This document shows positions 43,835 through 54,500 of a stretch of DNA of 64,000 bases, piece after piece. The position numbers and the translations under genes were made by a program. The DNA is taken from contig NC_030992.1 of assembly GCF_000149955.1 (NCBI RefSeq), forward strand, positions 899,073 to 963,072, written 5' to 3'. Within the stretch, counting starts at the first letter, position 1. Each line of letters begins with the position of its first letter. The notes below the pieces were generated by a model. That model was not told the origin of the DNA, did no database searches, and worked only from the letters and a program-made list of their open reading frames with translations. The DNA comes from Fusarium oxysporum f. sp. lycopersici 4287 (taxonomy: Eukaryota > Ascomycota > Sordariomycetes > Hypocreales > Nectriaceae).

Positions 43835-44777
43835 ATGTTATCCAACCTCGCCTCAAAACTAGGCCTCACCTCCAAACCTGCATCTCAATCCTTCCTCAAA
43901 CCACGCGACCCTTCCAAAAACATGCTCACCAAAGTGGACTACACATCAAACGACATTCCCATCCCTGATTTTTTCCTCTCTTCTCCGCCTGAAAAACCAA
44001 TAACGACTCATCCCATCGACTTTGCAAACTCTCCTCTTCCTCAGTACGATGGCCACACCGCTATCGTGCTGGACAATGTCCTCTCACCAGAAGAATGCAA
44101 AGAGCTTCTCTCCCTAGCTGAAGCGTCGGTTCCAAGGCCTGATGAGAGTGCGCCGGCTTGGAAACCTGCTTTGATAAGCGCTGGTCCTGGATGGGAGGCT
44201 CCGGCACCGGGGTATAGGGAGAGTGATAGGATTATATGGAATCAGCAGACTGTTGTTGATCGCCTATGGGAGCGCTGCATGCTTTCTGAAGGGTTGCGGG
44301 AGCTTTTGGCTGTGGTGCCGCCGCAGCCTTATATGAAAGGTGGGAAATGGGTGTTTAGTCGGTTCAACGAGAGGATGAGGTTCTTGAAGTATTCACCAGG
44401 ACAGTTCTTCAAACGTAAGTGTAACCACCTGCCTTCTTGTTCATAGCTAACATATTCCAGCCCACTGTGACGGTCCTTTCTACTATACTGAAGGCCCAGG
44501 CAAAGAGTTTGAGACTTTCTACACTGTTCATCTTTACCTCAATGACTCTGTTGAGAATGATCCAGCATCGGAACTTGAAGGTGGTGCAACTTCATTCCTT
44601 GCCAGGAAGGGAGAGAAGAGAGTTGACGTGAACCCCAAAACTGGAAGTGTTCTCATCTTCCAACACAGGGGGCTTTTCCATGAAGGAGCAACGGTGCATA
44701 AGGGGATCAAATACACCATGAGAACAGACATTCTCTACGAGTGGGTGCCTGATAAGGAAACGGAAGAGGCCAACTAA
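43835..44777 (+). CDS. 2-oxoglutarate/Fe(II) dioxygenase, prolyl 4-hydroxylase-like
   Basis: Hydroxylates a protein or small substrate using oxygen and 2-oxoglutarate. Two exons, 43835-44414 and 44461-44777, with a 46-bp intron, give 298 residues. The iron ligands are His195 and Asp197 (P-H-C-D-G-P-F, completed by the splice) and His267 (HRGLFHEG). Arg281 in YTMRTDILY or Lys277 would hold 2-oxoglutarate. Residues about 72-95 (AIVLDNVLSPEECKELLSLA) are the usual first helix of P4H-type folds. There is no signal peptide or ER retrieval signal, so it is probably cytosolic or nuclear. An ATG further upstream in frame (43631) adds a poorly conserved 68 residues and was not used. Confidence 0.87.
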
Positions 44778-44792
44778 AGGAGGCAAGAAACC

Positions 44793-44911
44793 TAAGGACC
44801 TTTATCCTAAGTAATGAAAAGATTGAGGTGAGTTTAGGAGATTTAGGATCTTGATCCTAAGTAACAGATATATTTGTTAAAGTTTAGGAAAACTCGAGAC
44901 CTTTATCCTAA
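44793..44911. repeat. Three ~50-bp tandem units carrying the TTAGG...ATCCTAA palindrome
   Basis: ATCCTAAG(T/C)AA occurs at 44804, 44854 and 44905, 50 and 51 bp apart, each as the right arm of an 18-bp unit (44793-44810, 44843-44860, 44894-44911). The middle unit is a near-perfect palindrome: TTAGGATC, TT, GATCCTAA. The left arms of the outer units are degenerate. Related TTTAGG and CTTAGG words fill the spacers. It starts 16 bp after the dioxygenase stop, inside its likely 3' UTR, and ends 155 bp before the helicase stop. Confidence 0.75.
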
Positions 44912-45065
44912 GCAATGGGAATACTTAGGTAAATGTAGTAAATTTAGTGCAAGTGAAGAGGGCTTTTGACTAATTATTCATTACTCGGGATGAAAATCCT
45001 AAGCTTTCATAAATGCTACCTAAACTTGTAAATTATATGACCAGAATGTACCGCCGTAATAACTA

Positions 45066-47702
45066 TTAACGTTGCCTTTGTTTTGGCATCTTCTTCTCCT
45101 CCATCTCCTCAATATCCTTCTTTTTGTGAAAATGTGGTGCTAACTCTGTTAGCCACCTTGGCTCGATCGGCATAACACTACGCATATATTCCTTGGTCGT
45201 CTGCACAAGCTCAAAATAGACCACCATTTTCTCCGGCGGGTCGACGGACATCAGAACGCTGCTGGGGTGGATCCACACAGATGTATTGTTTTTGACTGTT
45301 CTGTAACCATCACCGCTCTTCTGCAGTCGTGCAGCGTTGGGGAAGAAGCCTGATGTGATGGCTCGTTTAATAGGGCGAAGGTTGGTGGCACCACACGTAG
45401 AGGGGGCAACTTCGACCCTTTCGCATAGCTTTTCCAGTTGATCGCGAACATCGCGTGCCCTTGTGAGAGAACGTTGTTGAAGGAAATTCTCCTTCGCCCA
45501 GATGGGGGAGAAGTCGCTGTCAACCCATTGGTTCCAAATATTGAGGAGCGTTATATGATCACCACCGTCCTTAATTGTGAATCGGTTTCGGGCGCTATCT
45601 GCGTGGATTTTCTTGTCCTTGGGTCGGAAGAACAGCGCGGAGGCTTCGCCAAGCATCGAAACGATAGATAGGACCTCCTCGACGCAGCCCTCCTTGTCGG
45701 CAGCTAACACCGCCTTGGCCAGCATAGGGTCTGTAGGAAATTCGGCCATTTGGCGGCCAATCTTGGTCAACTCTCCGCGATGGTTCAACGCTTGCAAAGC
45801 GAATAACTGGTTCAGCGCGCCAATAAGAGCTTCTGTTGGCGGGGGATCCATGAACTCGAAGTCGAGGAGTTCGTTAATGCCCAGGGACTTCAGTTGAAGC
45901 ACAACACCGTTCAGGTTTGTTCGCTGGATTTCTGGTGTAGTTGATTCGTCCATTTCGTTCATGTATGCAAACTTTGTATATAGACGGAAACACTTTCCTG
46001 GGCCAACACGACCGGCTCGACCACTTCGCTGGTTCGCGGAAGCTCTTGAGCAGGGAACAACAACGAGGTTCGACATGCCGGTGGCGGGATTGTAGACATT
46101 TTCCTTCACATAGCCTGGATCAATAACATAGACAATGCCGTCAATGGTCAAACTGGTTTCGGCAATGTTGGTAGCCAGCACTACCTTTCGGGCCCCATCT
46201 GGTGTTGGTTCGAAGATCTTGGATTGTAGTTCTGAGGGTAGATTTGCGTAAATTGGGCAGATGACAAGTTCCTTAATGCGGTTGCCGAGCTTTTTCGCTG
46301 TCTGGGCAATTTCAAGCTCAGCGGCTTCAATTTCGTCTTGTCCAGTCAAGAAAATTAGAATATCACCCTTGGGTTGGGTTGTATGAATCTGGAATGTTGT
46401 CGTGATGGCCGCAGCCAGGTAATTTGCTTCGGGAGCGGGTGTGTAGTAAATATCGACTGGATAACGTCGGCCGGGAATATTGAAGATAGGTGCATCGTCG
46501 AAATACTGTGCGAACCTCTCGGCGTTCATGGTAGCTGACGAAATCAGCAGCTTCAAATCAGGTCGCGATCTCGAGAGATCCTTGATTAATGACAAAAGGA
46601 TATCGGTATGTACTGTGCGTTCGTGGGCTTCGTCAATCATCAGCGCCGAATAGCCTGAGAGCTCTGGGTCTGTCATGAATTCTCGTAATAACATTCCATC
46701 AGTCATGTACTTGAGGATAGTCTTGTCGCTGGTGCAGTCTTCGAATCGAATCGTATATCCAACCTCGTTGCCGACTTTGACGCCTACTTCGTCGGCCACA
46801 CGAGCTGCTACGCTCATGGCGGCCACTCGCCGAGGTTGTGTACATCCTACTTTCATGCCATTTTTGGTATAACCCGCCTCGTGAAGATATTGTGGTAGCT
46901 GGGTCGTCTTTCCACTACCAGTCTCTCCCACGATGACGAGAACCTGATACTGCTCCAGTGCAGCGAGGAATTCATCTCGGTATTGGTAAATGGGCAAGCT
47001 TTTTCGCGTCTCTTGTATTGATAGGGCCTTCTTCTCAGCTGCGTCGATTTGCGCCTCGAGGAATTGTTGTTCCTTGGTCAGTTTTCGACCGTCGCCAGGC
47101 ATTCGCGCATCCAGATTCCACTGAATATACTGCGAATCATCCATAACAAGATCGTAATCGTCATTCTCTCTTTCGGCGCGCTGGATTTGCGCTTTTGCCT
47201 TTGTCGCCTGTTCCCGTTCCCATTCTTCATGCTCAGTAACGAATTTCTCGCGCCCGAACTGGTCTTTTTCAACGTGTCGCTTATAGAGTGCCTCTTCTTT
47301 CTTCTTGCGATCGAGTCGTCCCTTCTCGGTGATGTAGTCCTCGGGCATGTAGTATCCATCTCGATGGTCGTCAATATTGAGTCGTTCTTCGGCCAGGCGC
47401 AGGATCTCTCTGTTCTTGGCAAATTCGGCCTTCTCCTTCTCCGAGAGTCGCACGCCGCTCCTCAATTCATCCGTCTCCTCTGCAACCTGCTTTCGCAGGA
47501 GAGCAAGTCGTTCGGCCTCTCTTTTCTTGAGGTATTCTTGTCGCGATCGTTCTCGAATATCAGGTAGCGCCGCCTTATTCCGTGCAGCAGTATCTTCGGT
47601 CTTCCTTTTTTTCGAGGGTTGCTTCGAGGACTGCTTCGATGACTCCCCCTTCTCCTCTCCCGCCTCCTCCATCGGGAGAAAAGCATAGCGTTTGGCGCTC
47701 AT
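45066..47702 (-). CDS. PRP2: Spliceosomal DEAH-box ATPase Prp2 (Cdc28/DHX16)
   Basis: An RNA helicase that remodels the activated spliceosome before the first splicing step. A single exon of 878 residues. Motif I GETGSGKTTQ lies near residue 258, Ia TQPRRVAAMSVA, II DEAHERT, III SAT, then FLTGQDEIE and VI QRSGRAGRVGPGKCF. The winged-helix, ratchet and OB domains follow, and the C-terminus is Lys/Glu-rich. The N-terminal 200 residues are highly charged coiled-coil-like sequence. The match to DHX16 orthologs includes the segment YQYRDEFLAALEQYQVLVIV. It is shorter at the N-terminus than fission-yeast Cdc28 (about 1050 residues), but the upstream DNA shows no further exon. A palindromic GTCACGTGAC lies 63 bp before the start. 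Confidence 0.93.
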   Translation of the reverse strand: MSAKRYAFLPMEEAGEEKGESSKQSSKQPSKKRKTEDTAARNKAALPDIRERSRQEYLKKREAERLALLRKQVAEETDELRSGVRLSEKEKAEFAKNREILRLAEERLNIDDHRDGYYMPEDYITEKGRLDRKKKEEALYKRHVEKDQFGREKFVTEHEEWEREQATKAKAQIQRAERENDDYDLVMDDSQYIQWNLDARMPGDGRKLTKEQQFLEAQIDAAEKKALSIQETRKSLPIYQYRDEFLAALEQYQVLVIVGETGSGKTTQLPQYLHEAGYTKNGMKVGCTQPRRVAAMSVAARVADEVGVKVGNEVGYTIRFEDCTSDKTILKYMTDGMLLREFMTDPELSGYSALMIDEAHERTVHTDILLSLIKDLSRSRPDLKLLISSATMNAERFAQYFDDAPIFNIPGRRYPVDIYYTPAPEANYLAAAITTTFQIHTTQPKGDILIFLTGQDEIEAAELEIAQTAKKLGNRIKELVICPIYANLPSELQSKIFEPTPDGARKVVLATNIAETSLTIDGIVYVIDPGYVKENVYNPATGMSNLVVVPCSRASANQRSGRAGRVGPGKCFRLYTKFAYMNEMDESTTPEIQRTNLNGVVLQLKSLGINELLDFEFMDPPPTEALIGALNQLFALQALNHRGELTKIGRQMAEFPTDPMLAKAVLAADKEGCVEEVLSIVSMLGEASALFFRPKDKKIHADSARNRFTIKDGGDHITLLNIWNQWVDSDFSPIWAKENFLQQRSLTRARDVRDQLEKLCERVEVAPSTCGATNLRPIKRAITSGFFPNAARLQKSGDGYRTVKNNTSVWIHPSSVLMSVDPPEKMVVYFELVQTTKEYMRSVMPIEPRWLTELAPHFHKKKDIEEMEEKKMPKQRQR

Positions 47703-47764
47703 GATGTGTTTGTTGTCGAGTTGAAGTGGAAATAGGTGGGTCTGGTGAGCTTTAGAGGAAGCAG

Positions 47765-47774
47765 GTCACGTGAC
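47765..47774. promoter_or_regulatory. Palindromic GTCACGTGAC box
   Basis: A perfect 10-bp palindrome 63 bp upstream of the Prp2 helicase start. It matches the extended Cbf1-type site TCACGTGA. The close, fixed spacing to the start makes a promoter role likely, though the factor is inferred from motif only. Confidence 0.5.
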
Positions 47775-47950
47775 TCATCAGAGCTTGAATCACTGTCAAA
47801 GACAGGATGGAAGGGGGTCTTAACTTGTATACATGTAGATATTTATTAAGTTTGGTTGCCTTGTTAGGTGCCTACGATATAATTGACGTGTCTTGCTAGC
47901 TGGGGCTGTGACTGGTAATAACAGTGTAGTCTAAAGGTCCTTTTTGCAGC

Positions 47951-47968
47951 TTAGGCACTCGATCCTAA
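47951..47968. repeat. 18-bp interrupted palindrome, TTAGG-N8-CCTAA
   Basis: TTAGG at 47951-47955 and CCTAA at 47964-47968 with GAT before the right arm, the same 18-bp spacing as the copies at 31496 and 44843. TTTAGGTAAATTA follows at 47990, and more TTTAGG words at 48270-48320. Confidence 0.55.
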
Positions 47969-48863
47969 AGGATAAAAGATTTAGGTAAATTATCAAGAAC
48001 TTATGATGCCTTTTGAAGAGTTTATTTTGGCATTCTATATGAAGCTCTCGAGGGTTCCTGCTTCTTGAGGGGAGTCATGTATCTACGTAGACCTTGCTAC
48101 CATGAATGCTTTAAGCAAAAGTTATTCCCTGTTTGTCCCCGGGCTAGTGGGGTGGCCAAAGACTAAAGATCTCTGTCACCAAGGGTCGAGTCTCGCACTT
48201 TCACTGGTTGGAAGCAACAGGCAGCGAGCGAGGTCGATGGTGAGGCATCAAAATCCGGTGTCCCTATAAACATTAGGATAGATTTAGGACTCAGTTCATG
48301 AGTAACTTATTTGAATTTAGGTATCGCTGTCAAACTGGGAGTTTGCAGCCAGCCAAAAGGTTTTACCAAGTACTGGACAGACAGGGGCGAGTTTCTCAAG
48401 CTTACAAAGCCATGCTGGAAACTTTGACAGGTGAGTTATAGACCCATCACGGGATGATGCTCCTTGATCTCCATAAGTGAATGGCTCTTCTGAGTAAACT
48501 GTACCGTGAGGCTAAAGAGCTGGGTGTGACATTATACTTGACAACGGAGAAAGCATAATCCGACAGTTAGCCAAGCCTCACGACCAGTCATATACTCTCG
48601 ATAAGCGGCCACTTGGCAGGGGTTTACTGATAAACTTGCTACTGTCCCAAAAAGTGTAGCACTTGATAACACGCTGGTGTTTCGAGGTTCAGGCGACTTT
48701 CTTTGTCCGTTCTCTATCGAGTCAACTCACCCTCCTTTTCCCTCGCAACACCTCGAGGTCTGTCCTTCTTTACCACTCAGGTCGGCAGGTTGCTTATATA
48801 AAGTCTCTTTCCATTTTTTTTCTTTTTCTTTTTCTTTTTTATATCTGCAGGAAGAGAGACAAG
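47969..48863. other. Non-coding stretch upstream of the ER DnaJ gene
   Basis: No gene is seen. Scattered TTTAGG/ATTAGG words at 48268-48320 look like worn copies of the repeat family. The last 60 bases before the start codon hold a T-rich run with repeated TTTTTC, typical of a fungal 5' leader. Confidence 0.5.
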
Positions 48864-50212
48864 ATGTTATTCCATACAGCGGCCCTCGTGGTCCTTCTAG
48901 CTCTGGTCCAGCTAGCTGTATGCGCCCAAGACTATTACAAGGTACAACAATTCCCATATGCCCATAAACATGCAGATTCTAACAGTTGTGCAGGTTCTCG
49001 GTGTAGACAGGCAAGCAGGGAAGAAGGAATTGAAGCAAGCATATCGTCAATTGTCGAAGAAGTTCCATCCAGACAAGAATCCGTATGCCCCTCCATCCAC
49101 CCTCTGCTTGATTTCTAATACTGACCTCTTCCAGTGGCGACGATACAGCACACGATAAGTTCGTCGAAGTTTCCGAAGCCTACGATGTCTTGAGCGATGA
49201 GGAAATGCGCAAAGTCTACGACCAATACGGCCACGAGGGTGTTCAACAGCGCCGCCAAGGAGGAGGTGGTGGTGGTGGTCATGATCCCTTCGATCTCTTC
49301 AGCCGCTTTTTCGGTGGTCACGGCCACTTCGGACGAGCATCTAGCGAACCCCGAGGACACAATGTCGAAGTCCGTGTCGAAATCTCCCTCCGCGACTTTT
49401 ATAACGGCGCCACCACCGAGTTCTCCTGGCAGAAGCAACACATCTGTGAAGCTTGCGAAGGCACTGGAAGCGCAGATGGACAAGTTGATACCTGTCATAC
49501 TTGTGGCGGCCATGGTGTACGCATCGTGAAGCGCCAGCTCGCTCCTGGAATGTTTCAGCAGTTTCAGCAAAGATGCGATGCTTGTGGCGGTAGGGGCAAG
49601 AACATCAAGCACAAGTGCAAGGTCTGCCAGGGTGAACGGGTTGAGAGGAAGGCGACGACTGTTCAACTCAACGTCCAGCGTGGAGCTGCTCGCGACTCCC
49701 GCGTTGTCTACGAGAACGAAGCTGATGAGAGTCCTGATTGGGTCCCTGGCGACTTGTTGGTGACATTATCTGAGAGGGCTCCATCATATGACAATAATCC
49801 CGATAAGGCGGATGGCGCATTCTTCCGTCGCAAGGGTAATGATCTGTACTGGACCGAGGTTCTCTCTCTCCGGGAAGCCTGGATGGGCGGCTGGACTCGC
49901 AACCTCACTCATCTTGATAACCACGTCGTGCGGTTAAGTCGACCCCGCGGTAAGGTCATCCAGCCCGGCCATGTCGAGACTGTGGCTGGAGAGGGTATGC
50001 CCATCTGGCACGAGGATGGCGACAGCGTGTACCACAAGACCGAATTCGGAAACCTATACGTCGAGTACGCAGTCGTCCTGCCCGATCAGATGGACTCCAA
50101 CATGGAAAGCGATTTCTGGAGCCTCTGGGAGAAGTGGCGACTCAAGAGCGGCGTCGATCTACATAAAGACAGCGGACGACCAGAGCCAGCGCACACTAGA
50201 GACGAGTTATAA
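48864..50212 (+). CDS. SCJ1: ER-lumenal DnaJ/Hsp40 co-chaperone, Scj1 type
   Basis: A co-chaperone of the ER Hsp70 BiP/Kar2 that helps fold secreted proteins. Three exons, 48864-48941, 48994-49082 and 49135-50212, with two 52-bp introns, give 414 residues. Residues 1-21 are a signal peptide ([21 protein letters not shown]). The J domain follows at once, with the HPD triad at 51-53. Next come a Gly/Phe-rich linker, four C-x2-C-x-G-x-G zinc repeats ([32 protein letters not shown]) and the substrate-binding beta domains. The protein ends in RDEL, a variant ER retrieval signal. All domain borders are in the usual order for a class-A J protein. Confidence 0.93.
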
Positions 50213-50794
50213 TGAGTAAAAGGTGATCGGCGTCGAGGATGAGGAGTTAGTTGTATGATTTATAAGAAGGGGGCTATATATATTAGTGTCGATACGAAAG
50301 GATACCAATGGCATGTTTCAGAATATTATAGACGTTATGGAAATGTGTTTTAAAGTATCGGTTACAAGATGCTTAAGGGTCTGTTGGGGTAAGATCCAGG
50401 AACCGGAACAAAACCTCCAGTAACTGACGGTGGTAATGACGTGCCCCACAGAATGTAACATCGACTTACAAGGAAACACCCAGAACAATCCAACAATCTC
50501 ACAAAAGTCAGAACCTCATATCATACAATCACATACCGAAAAGAACCAATCCTCCAATCAACTATATCTTGAAGCTTAAGCGAAACTTCTACAACATCCT
50601 TGTTCTAACTAATGTGGCTTAGACCTCTCCATAAATGAAGCCATCACAGCCTAACAGCAGCGCCCATCAGATAACTATATAAATCTCAATGCAATCAATC
50701 ACATCTCGCCTTTTTCTTCTTTTTCCCCTCTTTCCCTTTCCCTTTTTTCCTTCTTCTCTCCTTGACAATCATGACAGTGACCACTCCTTAGAAC

Positions 50795-51025
50795 ATGTCA
50801 AGTTCAGACTCAACCACCACCACAAACACTCCTGCAGACAGCACCCCCAGCACGTCGACTCCAGACGTGATAGAAGTTCCCCGCTCAGACCTTGTCACTG
50901 TTAAAGACACGGACTATCACACGGACAAGTATCTTATTCTCTGCGGGAAATGTGGCGGCGTCTTGAACGTCGCTAAATACAGCTGCATGTGCGAGCATGG
51001 TTCTGATGTTGCTCGCGCTGCTTGA
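50795..51025 (+). CDS. Small CxxC protein, unknown function
   Basis: An uninterrupted frame of 76 residues. The first half is Ser/Thr/Pro-rich and looks disordered. The second half has YLILCGKCGGVLNVAKYSCM followed by CEHGSDVARAA, that is C-x2-C...C-x-C-x-H, which could bind one zinc. The upstream CT-rich leader (50700-50760) and a TATA-like TATATAAA near 50680 support transcription. I do not recognise a family. It could be a lineage-specific small protein; the compact Cys pattern argues against chance. Confidence 0.55.
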   Translation: MSSSDSTTTTNTPADSTPSTSTPDVIEVPRSDLVTVKDTDYHTDKYLILCGKCGGVLNVAKYSCMCEHGSDVARAA

Positions 51026-51514
51026 TTGGTTTATAATATTTCCATGTCTGCCAAAGACAGTCACAAGAAGCGAGATGCATATGCATACGATACTCTCAAA
51101 ACAAGATGCCTGTCTCATCAATCATTCGTCCCAGTTCGAGCGAGGTAATACAAAGGATCGAGCTTCAGCTCTCCAACAAACTCCACTCTAAATAATACAT
51201 CAAAAACTCACACTTCAGTCACAAGCAATACTTAATCAACATTGCTATTCAGCTGCAGTGCGGCTCCGTTATCACGTCTTCTTATAAATCATCACCTTTC
51301 GCAAGGCATATAGAGGGTTACAATTTGGAAAGGTTAGCGACAAACAAAACATAGACGGAATGGGGACATCATATAAAAGGACATCAAACCGTGTTTCTCT
51401 ATATCGGCCGTAATGTATAATAGTCATATCATATCATAAAGCTCAACTGGAAAAGCAGACCATTAATCATATCCACCCAATGAAATCATTCCCAAAATCA
51501 CAGTCGTCAAGTCG

Positions 51515-54500
51515 TTAATCTCGGTGTCTCCTTCTGCGTCTTCTTCTTTCGTGACCCCCGTCTTCAATAGCCTCTCGTTGCTCTGGTTCTTGTAGTCCTC
51601 CAAGAATGTTTCCAATTATACCAAGCCATCCGCCTTTACCTTCAAGTGCTCCAGTGACACCACGAACGAGCTGATCCACGGCTTGGCTGTCTGTTCCAGC
51701 TACTTGCCAAGCACCTTTGATGTCCCAATCATCCCGATGTCTGGGTTTATACTGAAAATCACCTTGTCTGCGTGTCCAACCACGGCTCCTACTCGATCGT
51801 CCATCCAGGGGCCTACCCTGTCTGTCAAATCGGTCAGGTAGTTCTTCGACAGACTCATCCGAGCTGGAGTCATCATCTCGATGACGGCGTCTCTGTCCAA
51901 AGTAGTCATCCATTTCCATAGCAGGAGGAGTAGACTTCGAACGTGGCCTTGCAGGTACAAGACCTTGAAGTAGGTCATGAGCCTCCTGCTCCTGTCTCTC
52001 CTTTTCTTCTTTGGCTGCTGTTTCCTCACGGTGTCGCCTCATTGTCATAGAGCTCTTCGGTGACAAAGGGCCAAACACTACCGACTTGGCCGGTTGGCCC
52101 TCATCAGACGAGTCTAGACTATCTGTTGTAGAGTCAGCTCCCGTTTCTTCTCCTGTGCCAACAACCCTCCCAGCACGGTCGGACGCACCCTCATCAAGGC
52201 CTCTTGAGCCAAGGTTGTGGACAGGATTACTCACATTGTCAGGCGCTCTTGGACCGCCAGCCGGTGGAGGCCCCGGAGGTCCAGGAGGGGGCGGTGGTGG
52301 CCCAGGAGGTCCTGGCGGTGGGTAGTTGGCGGGTCCTGTCGAAAGTCCTCGAGGAGGTCCAGGAGGTGGGGGAGGGTAGCCCGTGTAGTCTTGAGGAACG
52401 TACGGCTGGAAGTCAGAAGAACGATCCGGAATATTGGTGTAAGGGTTTCCAGGTGGAGGAGTAGGATCCATAGGATAAGGTGGGAAGCCAGCGCCACCAG
52501 AAGCCATGGGTGGTGAGCGTGAGCGAGGGCGACGATCATCATAGTCGTCAAATCCTATTTCATAGTGGTCAGTCAACACAGTCACGGTCACTCAAGGACT
52601 GCTCACGTTTCCCGGAACGACTTCGGGATCGGGATCGCGAAGGAGATCTGGTAGCTCGACCACGACGGTCTCGCTCATCTTCTCGCTCGCGTTCTCGTTC
52701 AAGTTCGAGTCGTCGTTCCCTAGAGCGCTGCTCTCTCTTCTCCCTGTCCTTCTTATCCTTGTATTCCTTGATACCAAGGTCTGCAGCTCCTGCGGCTGCG
52801 GCGGCCCCGAGTCGGCTTCTGCTGCGTTTACGGTTATTGTCGGATCCTGCAGACGACGCGGATCGACTACGGTCGCGTCGTCTACGGCGTCGACGTCTTG
52901 CCTCCGCTTCGGATTCGTAGCCTCGCGACGTTGAGGCTAGCGGTTGCGTCGCGAGGGGATCGGTGCCGTATTCAACTACGGGGCCTAGCTCAGGATCAGT
53001 CCCGCGCTCTGAACGAATGGATCTGGCCTTGGACCTGCTCCTGCTCCGGCTTCTCGAGGGGCCTCGGCGGTAGTACTCATCATCGCTGCTACTGTCACTG
53101 CCATCCTTCTTTTCCTTGCGCTTCTTCCAAACGTGGTGCGCAGCCTTGGCTGCGACAGCTGCACCAGCAATCTCGGCACCGCGGCGAAGTCTAGACTTGC
53201 TGCGGCTCCTTGATCGGCTGCGGCTGCGCGAGCTGCTTGACCTACTACTGCTGCGGCCTCGAGATGACTTGGACCTATTGCGAATGTGCTTGGCAATACC
53301 TGCAGCAGCAACAGTTCCCAGAGCTGCCTTGGCTGCCGTCGACAAACTACGACGACGGCTGCCACGGCTAGTGCTCTTTGTCGTCGTGGTTTTTCGAATG
53401 ATGGATCGCGAACGAGAGCGCGAGTAGTCATCAGAGTAATAACCACGACGACGGCTTCTGCCTCGAATCGCCTCCTCCTTTTCAATCTTATTGGACTGGT
53501 AGTATTTAGCGGCACCAGCAGCAGCTAGAGCAACAGCAGCGATTCCGAGACCCTGTTTTAGTCGAGAGGAGCGGTCGGGAGACTCATCGTCGCCATGCCA
53601 GCGATCGCCATAAGCGCTACGAGCTCGGCGCAAAGCCTCAGTGCCAAGAGCGCCAAGAGCAGCTCCAGCAATGACCTTGCGGCCGCGGTTTTCGGGCAGT
53701 TCACCGTAGCTGTCGCGGCGACTGTTGAGAAGAGCTGTGACACCCGCACCCGCGAGAGCGCCCTCGGCCAGGTGTCGCTTGTGGTGGGGACTTTCGCTGC
53801 CCTCGCGGCGACGAATAACCTTGCGTCGGACGTAATAATCATCGTCATCGCTGTGATAGCCGTGGTCACGACGTCTGCGGTCATATCGCTCAATGGCGTA
53901 GTCACGGTCTCCACGGGAGTCGCGGTGCTCGTGGCGATAGTAGTACTCCTCCTCCGAAGGACGATGTCGGTGCTCGTGTCGGTGCTCCCGATGCTCCCTC
54001 CTGACTACAACCTGTTGTCTTTCAGGCTCTCTCTCGCGAATGACAACTACACCAGGCTGCTGTTGCTGGCGAGGAGAAACGATGACTGGAGCCGGGGGAG
54101 GAGCTTCTTGAACAATGATCTTTTGGGGTTCAGGCGCGCGCTGTCGAATGATTACGGGAGCTGGAGGAGGCGGTGGGTCGTAAGGGGTGTAGTATTCCGT
54201 CTCCTTGCGGTATCGCTCAACGTCGCATCCATGGGTGTCGTCGATATGTTCCTCAACACGCTTCTCAACGCGGTATTCGCCGTTATCTCGGCGTTCAGTC
54301 CTGACCATTTGGTTCTCAACCTTGACATCATCGTCGAACAAAGCGTCAAAGCGAGATCGTCGGTCCCAGTCACGCTCAACTTCCTTGGTCTCTACGAAAG
54401 CTGGCGCACGAGATCGATCTCCAACCTGAGAAGGCGCAGGCATTGGCATAGGCGGGGGCGGAGGAGGATAAGTCTCTCGTTCAGTCTCCTTTTCGTAAAC

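Noticed and set aside
30310..48320. Telomere-like repeats suggested by TTAGG/CCTAA words
   Set aside because: Units are TTAGG words in degenerate palindromes, not tandem TTAGGG arrays, so not interstitial telomere sequence.
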